Assembly (NCBI GenBank): GCA_027604505.1
Contig: JADIIX010000102.1
Span: forward strand, 1 to 64,000
DNA: 64,000 nt
From: Gonapodya sp. JEL0774
Taxonomy: Eukaryota; Monoblepharomycota; Monoblepharidomycetes; Monoblepharidales; Gonapodyaceae
Direction: 5' to 3'
Position 1 is the stretch's first letter. Every line of letters starts with the position of its first letter. The position numbers and the translations under genes are program-made. This document shows, piece by piece, positions 1 through 11,615 of this stretch. Under the pieces are notes generated by a model. It made no database searches. It saw only the letters and a list, made by a program, of their open reading frames with translations, and was not told the DNA's origin.

Positions 1-190
1 TGTACCAAACAGTACTCAAAAACTCAATTCTCCAAAACCAGGGTTTTGGAACGTTTTGGAGTGAGTTTTGGAGTTGGGGTTCGTGCCAAACACCAGCCTC
101 CAAAACCACGGAAGCAAAAACGCAGTTTTGTGGAGTTTTGGAGAAAACCCCTCCAAAACCTCTGGTTTTAGAGGCAGCCAAACAGGCCCT
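1..190. repeat. Short repeat rich in CCAAACA and TTTTGGAG words, possible MITE end
   Basis: The first 190 bases are built from repeated short words: CCAAACAG at about 5-12 and 177-184, a related CCAAACA at about 87-93, and many copies of CTCCAAAAC or its complement GTTTTGGAG. At 31-50 there is a perfect inverted repeat with 9-bp arms (TCCAAAACC / GGTTTTGGA) and a 2-nt spacer. The right boundary reads GCCAAACAGGCCCT, whose complement resembles the GGGCCTGTTTGG-type terminal repeats of many small DNA transposons. The left end is outside or at the window edge and no paired inverted terminus or target-site duplication can be confirmed. A miniature element remnant is the likeliest reading, but simple local repetition is possible. 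Confidence 0.35.
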
Positions 191-560
191 CACACAAATA
201 ACACAGACCATAGATTCCCAAGTCCTCAATCGACAAGAGTGGTCGTATTACTGCCCAAGACATTTCATTGGGAACTTTCAGCACGCCACAAGCCCCACAT
301 GTCACTCTAAGCGTATTGCTGTCTGCCAGTGCTTCGTGATAATCAGACATAGCTTGCGTTTGCGTCAAGTCGTCAATTGCCGGGGCGAACATAACATCGA
401 GCGGTCTGTTGCAAAATGAGCAGGTACTATCCTCCAGAACCTCTCTTTGAGCATCCATAATATCAATTTCTGCATCAATTGGCTTCGATATCGCTGCTTT
501 ATTGGGCTCCGATCCATCGATGTTGTCTGATGCAGCATGGGAATCGACCGATGCAGCCAA
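168..560 (-). CDS. Weak hypothetical ORF with two CxxC pairs
   Basis: An open stretch of about 130 codons on the minus strand holds CSFC and, about 40 residues later, CGAC, a spacing that could form a small zinc ribbon. It has no ATG at its open end and a stop lies just upstream in frame, so it could only be an internal or last exon. A second open frame at 365-784 has an ATG and could supply an upstream exon, but I could not find a splice join with correct phase. Its 3' end runs into the repeat at the window edge. I do not recognise a family; this may be non-coding. Confidence 0.18.
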   Translation of the reverse strand: MAASVDSHAASDNIDGSEPNKAAISKPIDAEIDIMDAQREVLEDSTCSFCNRPLDVMFAPAIDDLTQTQAMSDYHEALADSNTLRVTCGACGVLKVPNEMSWAVIRPLLSIEDLGIYGLCYLCEGLFGCL

Positions 561-1453
561 TGGTTTTCAGCATCTCTCATGAGAACAGGCACGCAAACGA
601 ACGTCGTACCTGCTCCCACAACGCCTCTTTGAATTTCCACGATCTCCATTTCAACTTCATTTGACTGCGATGCGTTGAACATGTCTGAAACGACCTGCGA
701 TTCGGCGGGTTTGCTGATAATTCCCACCAGGACTTGCTCGGAACCTCCTAGCGAGCACCAGCTGCCCCGTTTTGTTGTGACCATTCAAATGAAGTGCGTG
801 AAAATTGGCAAGTTGAGTATGTTTGGCGCACAATCTTCGCTGACCACTTATTGCGCACAACCTTCACAGTACTGACACGTCTTCCTGTCTACCCTTTTCT
901 ACTGATCCTCCGCCGACCTTTGGGGGAAACTTGCATAGGTGAGTTGACAAACTGTGATCAGACCTAGTGGGCGGCAACAGCACCAGGACACACATTTCTC
1001 GGCGATGCTCTCATAGCAGGAGCACTGGCAATTTTGATTCGCGCGAAGGTCGAAAACAAAAAAATTTTAGCCTTCCTAATTTGATTACAAAGCGCTCCAT
1101 TTGTGTAGAAAGGCATGCACTTCATCAAACTCCACTTTATTATTTTCCCAACATAGTGTATCACAACAGCAATAAGAGCTTCCTGGGTGTTTCCTGTTAG
1201 TGTGCGAAACCTCTTCAATAGCCGGCGGTCTCAAGGTTGTGATTCGTTCAGGTGACTACGCACTCTAATGTAACGTCACCAGTTCCTTCCCACTTGACTG
1301 ACTCCACCAAACACTATCTTCGGCCCCACTTAGCAAAAACAACATAGATAATTAATAAGGAAGTGTATTAAAAACACGCTACACTTCGGATTTTGCTGCT
1401 ACAACCAGGTAACATTGGAACTGCGGTTCCACGACATGACCAATCTTCATAGC
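561..1453. other. Interval without a convincing gene
   Basis: Only short overlapping ORFs under 85 codons occur on both strands, none with recognisable motifs or consistent splice joins. The interval is fairly AT-rich. It probably holds the 3' flank of the PGS1-like gene and intergenic DNA. Confidence 0.4.
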
Positions 1454-2998
1454 TTAAAACTGACTGGCTTGCAAGGCATTAAATGCTTGCCTGACACAAG
1501 TGAGCTGAAATAGACCAGGTGGGTGGCAGGATATTAATGTTGGTAAAAGAAGGTGTAACCCAAATCAAAAAGCACAGTGGCGAGTCATTCACAAACTTAC
1601 GAACCATTGTGAAAAGACGTAGAGAGCATTTGCTTGCAATCATTTGAACGTTCTGGAACTCACCATTCTGACTTTCTTCAGGGGTGAGGGTCATACCTCC
1701 ATTTAGACTTTTGTTTTAGTCAACACCACTCAGAGATCTTCCACCTGGCGCCCCCGCCCACAATTCGCTTCCTTTAAAACCTCTCACCTTTGAAGTACCC
1801 CGATGTGAACCACGCTGTTACACGATCCCCGTAGTGGGCGACGAGGGAGGAGAATGCAAGGAGGAGTGTGTGGTCGTTCTGGATGGCAAGCGAGGGGAAT
1901 TGCACGGTGGGGAGGACCAGAGTTTCAGGGGTATCGGGGTTGGTGGGGCAGGGGGACGCGTCGTTGGGGTGCTGGTGCGACTCGTGGATGTGGTTGGTAC
2001 TCAGTCGTGGCCCGGGAAGCACGATCCCGCGAGGGGCCAGGTCGTGGATGGGTGCGGTGAGTGTGTAGGCGTGGTTGACTCTGGCTGAGAGGAGGGCACG
2101 GCCGCGTGCCACCAGGATATGTAGCATCTGGCGGGCTGCGTGGGGTACGGAGGGGGAGGGGTGGAGGGTGCGGGCATTGAAAGAGGGCGTTGTGTGACGT
2201 TGAGAAGAAGGTTTTTGGGGTGGTGGTGGGGGTGTTTGAGTGTTTTTGCAGACGTGGGCGTGCGTTGTGCTTGTACCGCGAGAGTGGAGGGACAAGTGGA
2301 AGTAGACCTCCCTCTTGGCACTCACAAAAGATCAAAAACGAGTATATGTGAACTCACCTTACTATTTGTCCCAGCAGCTCCATTTCATCAGCCACCGGAT
2401 AGTCGTTGGACGTGGCCGTCATGGTTGGGAGTGAACTGGAAGTTTGTGTTGTCGGGCTCGGACAGACGAATCCTGCTGGGGCAAAGAACAGCCAATAAAT
2501 ACTGAGAGCAGCCATTTAGCTCTTACTTACTACCACGGATCTCCCCATCTGAAGTCAACCCCCGTTTGACTCGTCCGTTTCCAACCCCGCAACCTGGCAT
2601 CCTGCATCACTTTCCACCTACTTGCTGACAAATGCCCCCGTGTTCCGACATACTACTCACGTTCACATTTTGCACCGTGAGGTTTCCTGATCGCACAGCT
2701 TGTCTTCATACTAACCAGTTTGTCCACCAGAACCATTCGCTTCGCAATTCCCTTCTTCCTCCACCGCCTGATGATTTACACACCACACAATCGTTTCGTA
2801 TGTGGAGTATAAACAGGCGGAAGAGTAACGAGGGAGGGAGGCGGTCCCGTTACTCTTGAGATACGAGACTTGGGAAACGTGGTGCAACGGTTGATAGGGC
2901 TTGGGTGATTCGTATTCACTTGTGGATTTCTTGGTGACATCTTCTTTGCAGCGCGGCGTAGCGGTGAGATAGCTGTGAGACGAGGGGGTGTTTAACAA
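1454..2998 (-). CDS. PGS1: PGS1-like phosphatidylglycerophosphate synthase, apparently incomplete
   Basis: PGS1 makes phosphatidylglycerophosphate from CDP-diacylglycerol in mitochondria, the first committed step to cardiolipin, using two HKD phospholipase-D motifs. The best evidence is the exon ending near 1790: LVLPTVQFPSLAIQND followed about 20 residues later by VTAWFTSGYFK, matching the family segment ahead of the second catalytic half (VIP.IQ..P..I..DE ... TSGYFNLT). Upstream open exons at 2340-2470 and 2711-2998 fit the linker after the first half. Downstream, phase-compatible short exons give GMTLTPEESQN and ANALYVFSQWF, then a stop at 1454. Neither HKD motif was found: the first half is not evident above 3000 and the second is missing. 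It could be a truncated gene or pseudogene, or have exons I failed to find. The limits are tentative. Confidence 0.38.
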
Positions 2999-5241
2999 TT
3001 GTGGTTGTGGTGATCATGGCGATGTCACCCGACACCCCAAGCAGCAACCCAACAGAGAAGACGACCACTCACTAAAGTATATGGACTCTCATTCATACTT
3101 CCTTCAAACACTGTGCGCTCCTGAAAAGTTCGTCTGATTCTCCAAAAGCGAAAGTCGATCCGACAACGCATATTTGTCCCCGATAACACACAAGCGAGAA
3201 CAAGGGGGAGCAAAGCCAAAAGAAATGCAAAGCCAACTTGAATTGGCGTCGCGATACCGTTTGAAAGGGACGAGAGGTGGAGAATCCGGACACCTCATTG
3301 TACCAGCGAAATCCAGGACAAGGAGTGGTTGGGGGGCGATGCCGAGCATCACGGCCGGTGCTGAGATGATTTTAATGGCGCCAGGAGTGGAATTTCGCGA
3401 AAAGAACAGCAGGGGAATTTTGATTCGGATTTTGGAGTGATATTTTGTGTCACGAACCCCCCCCTTCAGTGCCACTGCCCCCCTCTTTATTGCCCCAAAC
3501 ACCCCTCCCGCTATGAGCCGACCACTTATTTCGCCTGCATGGACGCCTGGAACTATCCACTCGTCCCCCACGACTTAGTGATATACATATCGTGTACCGT
3601 CCTCGTTTCTTTCCTCCCGAAAACAACACAACTCAACCGACTCAGCGCATAACACATATACCAATACATCAGTTCTGCTATTATTGCGTCGCCGGGTTAT
3701 TGGTTACCATCTCAGGAAGAACCCTGGCAGTGCCCGCCATGAGGCTGCTTCAGGCCTTGCTCCTTGTGGACAAACTACTATTGACTATTGTCTGCCCACA
3801 TAATCTACCCAAAAATAGTCGTGGTATGCTTTTTCCAAAACCACGATTCTTCAACTTCTCCAATAATACCGATAACAAAAATACGCTGTGTAAAGTCGTT
3901 GGAAATGTTCTTGACTTTGGCTTAATGTACTTTTTGTTACTCTGTACCGGGTTACATAATGGGGCAAACACTCGTTGGTTCAGGCACACGGCCCTCATCA
4001 GAACCACCCGTTTTGCCCAGTGAACGATCAAATCGTCCGCAGTGAGCGATTTTGATGGCAGCACCAGCCCCTTTTGGAATGGATGCAGAAGTGAGATCCC
4101 ACTGTACTTGCGGCGTTCGTACAATGCTCAAGCCTGTCTGACTCTCCTCTTACGGTAATCCTCGCGTTCGACGAGGGTATAGGCATCCGCACGTCACGCT
4201 CAGCATTCAGTGTCTAGATCTGCATACAAACCTCATGTCCGTATCCGTTTTGACTGGCTCGAATGCATCCGGGCTGATGCACCAACTTAAGAGCATTCCC
4301 CCGACTCAATAGATCCCCGCTCAGAACGACGCGTCTTCTTCCTACCTGAAGAACAAAGCTAACGCGAGCAAGCCTGCAGATTGGTTTAGCCACGTGAGTG
4401 ATCATGGGTTGGGTTGCCGAAGCCGCTTGGATGAGATTGTTGGATGGCAATCATACACTCCGGAAGCTGGAACCGATCAGAAAGAGAACGAAGATCTCTT
4501 GGTACAGCAATTGACTAATGATAAAGTCAGCAGTGGTGGTTGTGATGTACAACTGTGGAGCAACCCGTTTTCGAGGTTCGATGTTGCAACGTCGAGTGTG
4601 AGAACCAGGGCGCAAGGGAATTCATCCTAAATCCTAAGGGACAAGCATAGTAAGCACGCTGGATTTAAAAGTGTGTGGAAGCAGAGAGGAGAGACTACCT
4701 CGATTTGCAGAACTGCATAAACGGCGAGGCCACGAGACTCCCTTTTGAATGCAAGAAACGCTTTCACCCGGCACCACGGTTTCTTCTTCCCTTTCACGAC
4801 TGCTTAGGATGAACAGAATTCAAAAGCCAATAATCCCCCCCCTAACACCAAATCACACAATTATGGGCACGCCCACGAGAGCCCCTCCATCAATGCTGGA
4901 TCCCAATCGAATCCTCTTACTCTCGCATCTGATCCACCCGCGACTCCGAAGAACCACTTTGATATCCTGACCGGTGCCCAGCTTCCCCAGCCACAGGAGA
5001 GGAGCACGAGGAGGGTAAAACAGGCTGATGCACAAGGTGGAAAGTACAATATTATTTCAAATGAGAACACTTAGATGTTGCGCGGTTATGATATCAATGT
5101 GATGTGGTATGGAGGGACGTGATGGTTCGATTATGACAAGTGCAGTGATGAAATGTGGGAATGTGTGAAAAGGGAGACCTTCCCACGACTATGTACATAA
5201 TGGAAATATACAATAACAATGACACTGGCCCAATGTGGAAA
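2999..5241. other. 2.2-kb interval without a convincing gene
   Basis: ORFs reach 155 codons (3104-3571, minus) and 143 codons (3592-4023, plus), but they overlap on both strands, show no family motifs and cannot be linked by splice signals. A fragment VLSGTN near 3190 on the minus strand faintly recalls the SGANLS segment of PGS1, but the context does not fit. A 78-codon minus ORF at 4214-4450 looks somewhat protein-like and was not identified. C-runs occur near 3459-3467 and 4829-4836. Confidence 0.4.
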
Positions 5242-6818
5242 TCAATTTTCCTTCCCTTCCGTTTCGCCGTCGTCGCTGTTCACTTGTCCCACCAGTTGCC
5301 CCAATTCATCAAGCTCCATCGCCGGTTTTTCACCCATCTCTTTCATCTGTTCCTCGATCTCCTTGTCCCTTTCGTCCATCCTGGCTGCTGCTGCCTTCAT
5401 TTTTGCGCGCACATCTTTCCCGACGCTGTGAAACACACCTCCAGTGGCGGCACCGCACGCGAAACACTTGGGCGATTTGGAATGATGCGAGAGGGCGCAA
5501 CGTTCACAAAAATAGTGTCCACACCTACAGAGACGGGGGTACAAATTGTGAGGATATCACAGAGGCTGGGTTATAAACTGAGATAGACGAAAGGATGCTC
5601 ACCGTGTGACAACAGGCTCAGTAAACTCCTTCCGACATATCAAGCAGGCGAATGGTACATCCCCGTCATTCTCTTTCGCTTGCGCCTCTTCATCGTCATC
5701 ATCTAAGTCGCCCTCTTTTATGAGCCACTTCTCCACACTCTCCTCTTTTTCCTTCTTCCTTTGCTTCTCCTCCCATTCTCGCTCAATAACCCAACCCGCT
5801 TTGTAGTCCCCTCGGTCGTGGAGGAACTTGCAAGAGTCACCATACCCACAGTATCCGGTTTCTTTGTAATCCTTGCAGATATCAGGTTGATAATCGAAAC
5901 GGGTGGAGATGCGAACGTTGGTAGTGGCCCTTTGGGGACCAGCCCTGGACGTCAAAGCCGGCGGGCAGGGAAGTAGGAAGGGAGGAGTTAAAGTTAGCTT
6001 GGCGTTTCGTGATCCTCCTGTGACTTCATCCAGGATTCAAGGTAGCCCGAGTCTGAACTTCTCTGGCTTCTCCCAATACTTGCATGTTCCGGCCGCCATG
6101 TCGGGCCTTCGCTTCGGGGATATAAAGGACCACCTCTCGACCCTCATCCCGACAAGTATCCAATGTGACGGACATCAATGGCCACCAGACTCAAACCTCA
6201 TCACTCAAAAAGAATCGGAGTTTGATACAAACTAGGCCACCCACACAATTTCTCCATTCATATGCAGCTGCAACCGATATACCTTGGCCGTGGGACCTCC
6301 AATCACATCAGGGCTTTCATCAAAAGTCCCCCATTCTTTCGAAGAGACACAGTACACATTTTTTTTGATTGATTCTCTGTGCTCTGCCTCTTTTGTCAGG
6401 CAGGTGATCCGATTCCGATTTAAGTTCTCAAACAGCCTTCGCTCGGTACTCACCGTAAGCCCTTCTGCCCAAACATACCCGCTCTTCCCTTGTTGTCCTC
6501 TGTCTCCAATGTCCTAGTCGCAAAGTCGGGCACCGCCGTCCCCGCCGAGCCTGTTCCGGCGAAGGAAACCTTCCCTATCCCATCTGGATCCGCAGTTGCA
6601 GCTGACCGTGATGCTGCGCGAGAGGATACTGATGAGGTGGACAGAAGATTTTGCTCCGCACGGGCGGTTTTGCGGACTGGGGCGGCTGAAGCTGCATTTG
6701 ACACCGGTGATGGGGACCGTTCCCGTTTCCTGATGTTCTTAGGAGCACGAGATTTCATGTACTTAAATGCGACGAGCGGAGCAGTGTCAGAATTTGGTGC
6801 GCGGTCGGAGTCGGCCAT
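5242..6818 (-). CDS. CWC24: Pre-mRNA-splicing factor CWC24 (RNF113 family)
   Basis: CWC24/RNF113 is a spliceosome factor of the activated B complex that contacts the 5' splice site. It combines a CCCH zinc finger with a C3HC4 RING. The exon at 5599-5955 carries [20 protein letters not shown], then [17 protein letters not shown] (the CCCH finger), a long acidic coiled segment, and [18 protein letters not shown]. The last exon continues with [20 protein letters not shown], completing the RING, and ends in an acidic tail before the stop at 5242. The first exon (6450-6818) encodes the disordered, basic N-terminus typical of the family, from ATG at 6818. A middle exon carrying GPTAKVYR matches the conserved DKVYRG segment; the joins between about 5955 and 6450 are the least certain part. 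It is divergently paired with the SelO gene. Confidence 0.92.
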
Positions 6819-7132
6819 TTGAAGTTGTTTGGTTTGTCAATGTATTGCATGTGTAACAGTCAGTGAGCTGCTTTCATCGTGGGACAGCAACGCCGACCTG
6901 ATGAATCGTTTGAAAAGCAAATCGCAGTCATATTTATTCTGTTGTAATCATCTCCCCTCGACCGGTCTTTTCAAATGCTGTAAATATTAGTGGAGCCGAC
7001 AAGCATCTCCGCTAGTTCTCGCGTAAATTTGGGAGTAAAATTTTGTGTTTCGCGTTCCCTGAGCTTGCTTGCTGTGAGCTCTCTTCGTGATATCAAAGCT
7101 CACCTCAAATCACGCATTCGAGGAACAGAAAT
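6819..7132. promoter_or_regulatory. Shared divergent promoter interval, CWC24 / SelO
   Basis: About 310 bp separate the two start codons, so both 5' leaders and promoters must lie here. No canonical TATA box or repeated operator is obvious. The call is made from gene arrangement only. Confidence 0.45.
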
Positions 7133-10100
7133 ATGTCGCAACGCCGCACGCCAGCCCAGCCGAAAGCTGTACCAACTCCACCTCAGCAACTGCGCCCTCT
7201 CTCGTCCCTATCGCTCACCTCTGCGGCTCTCCTGTCGTCCCCGATCGCATCACTGACCCGCGACCCCCTTACGCCCAAGTACCCGCCGCACCCAGGGGCG
7301 TTGCGACCAAGGGAGGTGCTTGGTGGGGCTCATTATAGTTTGGGTGCGTTAAGCTACGAATTCGTATTTCTGGGGCTTGCTATGGGGATCGGTTCATTGC
7401 TTCCCGATGCGAAGTCAGCGTAACTTAACTCACTTTCGATTTTCCAAACCTACCATTGGGAAATGTCGCTCCCGCTACTCTATATTTAAAATTGCTCATC
7501 CAATGTCCGTATATCTTGACAGTCCGAACGGACGGATTTAAAGGGCCACTCTTGCTTGCTGCAGCTTCTGAGGCTGGCGCTGCCGCCCTAGCACTGCTGC
7601 TGCCAAAAACAAAAGAGGAGAAGGATGAATGGGCTGAGATTCGTGAGAATCGGTCTCGGATCGCGGTGTGAAGTGCTGTTCTGCTTACTCACCGACTTAT
7701 CGCTGTGACTTAGTCTCTGCTGGAAAACTTCTCAAGAACTCCCAGCCGTTTGCTTCAAATTATGCTGGATATCAATTGAATGTGTGGAACAAACAGTGGG
7801 TGAAACCTTGTCTCTTGTTTTCCTCTATTTGGCTTGACTTTCGCAATCTTTCAACTTAACACGTCCTGACCTCCTATCTGCATCCTTTTGGCTTCTGCAT
7901 TGTGACCTCGCCATTTGCTTTCAACCATCACCCAGACTCGGGGACGGTCGCGTACTAACTCTGGGCGACATCTTTACACCTCCCCAGAACCGCCCCGATC
8001 AGCGCAGATGGGAGGTGCAATTGAAGGGTGCTGGGAAAACTCCTTATTCGAGGACGTTTGATGGGTTGTTGACCTTAGCAGCAGGAGTGAGAGAATTCGT
8101 GGGTTGTGAAGGTGCGTCAACAAAGATGGCTTTCGTCATCCGAGCCATTCCAGGTTGGCAGCGTTGCAACATGCGGTTAACAGTTGAGGTTTTAAACTCT
8201 AGCTTTTAGATGGACATTCGTAATGACATCAGGAAAGAAGTGTTCCATGTAGACAGTTCACGATCTGATGGATGCATTGGGATTATGGATCGGGAACTTT
8301 CTGAACTCACGAGTTTCTCCGTCTCCCGCTCAAAACGCTACCACTCTTGTTCTATTCCTCAGCCCTCCTCCGCCTCAACATTCCAACCGCCCATGTTCTC
8401 TCCCTCACTGTTCCAGTTCTGTCCATGCACCCCTCTACGCCGTCTGTCCCACCGTGCGTCCTCTCCCGGGCCGCCTCTTCTTTCCTTCGTATTGGTTCCT
8501 ACGAGCTCCACCACCACGCACGCGACCGTACGGCGCTTAAGAAACTTCTCGATTGGACTTTGGAGAACGTCGCCGAGTTTAGGTGGTGTAATGACGACGC
8601 CAAAGGTTGGGACACAGGTTTGAATCGTTATGGGAGATTTTTAAGAGAGGTGGTGAAGAGGAATGCCGAGGTGGGTGCAGGAAGGTGTGGGTAATACCGT
8701 AGTGTGTTAGTCCACGTTCGATCGCACTGCCATAACGATCCTGTGCTCACACTGTCATTGAAATGTGATTTTAAACGCACAGATGGTGGCAGCATGGCAA
8801 GCAGCTGCGTTCGTCCATGGGTCGCTCAACTCGGACAACATCTCTGTCCTCGGTATCACTCTGGATCTTGCGGGATACACATTCTTAGATGCCGTGGGTC
8901 ATTATGCTGTGCACTTTGGTAGCCTTCGAAGTGATTCGATTGTTAAAAATAACAATCTGGTCAGGATAGTTTGATCCCGACTTCACTCCGAACGTGGCTG
9001 AACATCGCTTCTCGCAACAACCTGCCACAGTCAAGAGAGTGCTCGAACGTTTTGGTGAAGTGCTTGCGCAGTTTGTTGATGATTCGGGTGATGTCTTCGA
9101 GGGAGATCGACGGGCAGCAGCGGTAGTTGCCGAATTTGATGAGCGCTATGAGCAGCACTACGTTCAGCTGATGAGGAGCAAACTCGGCTTGGTCGAACGT
9201 GCAGCACCGACTGAGTGAGTGGACCTCGCAGTAGTGGTGAATGTAATCTCAAAGAAGTCATGCCTCTGACGATTCAAACTCCTCCCACAAGTGCGAGCAA
9301 CATCATCGGTCCTCTCCTGAAATTGCTTACTGCTTGTCGGGCTGATTATCATCGCTTCTTCCGCCTTGTGGCTCTTGATCGACTGTATATTCCTAATCTC
9401 CGTCGTTCAAGTCGTCCGAAGGCTCCAGATATGCTGGCGTTCCTTCTCCGCTGCCTTGAGCGCCAAAGCGAAACCCGTCCACAACGCACTTGCGACAAAG
9501 TACCCACCTCCAGCGAGGTTAGCACAATGTGGAGAGAGTGGCACCGAACCTACCAAGCTCGGCTTCACCTGGAAGCCTCACCGGGGACAAACATGATAGA
9601 GTCCGAGCTCGCACGGAGGCAGAAAATGCTTGCTGCCAACCCGAGGATTGTACCCAGGGGGTGGATTTTGGACGAAGTCATCATTGATTGTGAAAAATAT
9701 GCGATGGAGGGACATGAAGCGGCGAAGAGAGACGAGTATGAAAGGAGGAGGAAAGAGGAACAGGAGCCGGCTGCAGATCTCGAGCGACCACTTGTGCTGG
9801 ATGACGAATCTAGCATTCCAGTTCACGAAGGCTTTTTGGCTCCAACAATCGGAGACGGGGATGGAACCGACCGCGACAATGGCGACGAAAACTCTGCACC
9901 GTTGTTTGACGGTGCAGTTGGCCGTTTGACTTCCATCTCTCGCCACCTCGAAGCCCACGGTAGAGCCGCTCGGAGCGAGGCACGTATGTCCGAGTTATTC
10001 TATCGAGACGGCGTCGCACGGATCATGCGTAGAGCCCTGACGCTCTTAGTAGATGACATGTTTGGAGAGTTGACGGAGAGTGCACTTGAGAAGGGTGTAG

Positions 10101-10312
10101 TGGCAATAGGTGGATCTGTTGAGATGGGCGTGATGGATGGTGTCGGACTCGTCAAGATTTTTCGGAGGCCGGCAGGTGAAGGGGAGGAGAGTGAGCTGAC
10201 GGTGGTTGAGACAGGATATGAAGACATCAAGGAATGTAGGGAGGCTGCAATTAGGTGGGCCGGGGAAGTGCCTGAAGGCAAACTAAACCAAATTTGCTCA
10301 TGTGCGCTGTAA
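7133..10312 (+). CDS. SelO-family protein adenylyltransferase (Fmp40-like)
   Basis: SelO is a mitochondrial pseudokinase that transfers AMP from ATP to proteins and takes part in redox control; yeast Fmp40 is the fungal member. The ATG at 7133 opens a Pro-rich leader, then exons spell the family landmarks in order: [63 protein letters not shown] (nucleotide-binding region), and [20 protein letters not shown] with [10 protein letters not shown], holding the catalytic and metal-binding Asn/Asp residues. Several joins were phase-checked, for example [10 protein letters not shown] at 7340/7521. The last exon (from about 9215) holds [14 protein letters not shown]. It then has an acidic stretch of over 100 residues not usual in the family before the end [10 protein letters not shown], which corresponds to the terminal CSCSS/CSUSS redox motif. 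It converges on MMS2 with 68 bp between stops. Confidence 0.9.
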
Positions 10313-10380
10313 TAGTATTCGATTGTCTATTCCGGGAATATTTTGTGCTACATTCAGACTTTTACTTCAAAGTGGGGTCC

Positions 10381-11156
10381 CTAGAAAGATGTACCCTCGG
10401 GGGGTTGCGGTAACTTCCTGTTCTGGGGATTTGTCATTTCCCTGACGATGGCGCAAGTAGAAAGTATTGAACGTGACATATAATTCACAGTAGTCATGAA
10501 ACAACTCACCGCCTGAGCTCGCTCAGAACAGTTTCAATGGTGTATGTCCGCTTCCAATTGTCAATGCAGGGAAGATGCTCGACCTGAGTGTTTCGTTGGA
10601 TTTCCACCGTGAGTTATGAAATTGCTCCTCCATGGCAGAGTAAGGGAATTCAAACCTTGCCGTTCTGCGAATTCACGGAGCCGGGCATGTTGATACGTGA
10701 GACAAATTGGACCATAGGAGGCCTATCCGGATACTGGGGACCGCAGGTAATTTTCACAGAGTGGATTCGGTTCTCATGGACAGTCTTCACCAGTCAGGTG
10801 CCATGACTTTGAGACTCAACACTGTATGATCGCGGAGTTTATTATAAAACTCACATTTAGAGGTCCAATGATAGTTCCATTCCACGTCGTCAGCGAACTG
10901 TCGTCTGGGTCGGCAAGACCGTAACTGATAGTGCCATCTCCAATACCTTTCTCGCCCTTCTCGAGCTCCTCCAAAAGTCGGAAGTTACGGGGTACTGTGA
11001 TCAACGAAAATTGAAAATAAAAACAGAAGCCATGGCAGGAGAGGTTCCCTCGAGTTTTGTTCGTGGGCGGGTTGGGACGAAATTGTGGAGTCACAGCGAT
11101 CCAATGGGAAGCGGGAATCACACAAATCACAGGCACTATGTCCCGTAACCAGACAT
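10381..11156 (-). CDS. MMS2: Ubiquitin-conjugating enzyme variant MMS2/UEV1
   Basis: MMS2 lacks the catalytic cysteine and pairs with Ubc13 to build Lys63-linked ubiquitin chains, in fungi mainly for error-free post-replication repair. The exon near 10870-11005 reads [17 protein letters not shown] then [10 protein letters not shown] and TWNGTIIGP, the next reads [19 protein letters not shown] and VSRINMPG, then [20 protein letters not shown], and the last exon gives [11 protein letters not shown] before the stop at 10381. This covers the whole family length (about 140 residues). As expected for a UEV, the position where an E2 has its Cys is not Cys (the segment reads NSQNGK). The first exon is tiny: ATG TCT G at 11156 would give MSVPRNF with the right phase but an unusual GTTACG donor; an alternative ATG at about 11033 lacks a phase-correct donor. 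Confidence 0.92.
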
Positions 11157-11615
11157 GGACAACTACTCTGGACGTCGTCGACTGGTCCAGACCTCACGCA
11201 TCGGTTTCGAGGACATGAGGAACATTTCCAATCAGATCACTGAGTAAACCAGCAGCCCAGCTCCGAAAAAGTGTCAACCCTTCCACCCCGTGTATGCAAC
11301 CATAGTGTAGTACATACCCATCGCCATGGTTTCGAAGATTCGGATCAAGTAAGTTAGTTGGGATACCTTGTCCTGTGTATGCACCCACACCCACACAACT
11401 TCCCTGAATGAATTTTGACGAATAACAAGCGCAGTATTTCTACAAGCATTCTAGAGAGCTGGAGTCTGAAGAAGGGTCTTCGGTAGCCTTGACCGTACAA
11501 ATAAATAATCTTCAAAATCTTTAAATACGAAGACACTTTAGCGTCTCCACTGACCCTCTACTACTCAAGTTAATTTACTGCGACAATCAGTACCGGGAAC
11601 AAGGGTCTCCATCTG

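Noticed and set aside
2140-2505. 121-codon plus-strand ORF
   Set aside because: Antisense to the PGS1-like exon holding the TSGYF segment; low complexity.
3025-3219. VLSGTN fragment as the missing first HKD half of PGS1
   Set aside because: The surrounding residues do not give the H-K-D motif or the RQDRY segment, and no splice arrangement I tried restored them.
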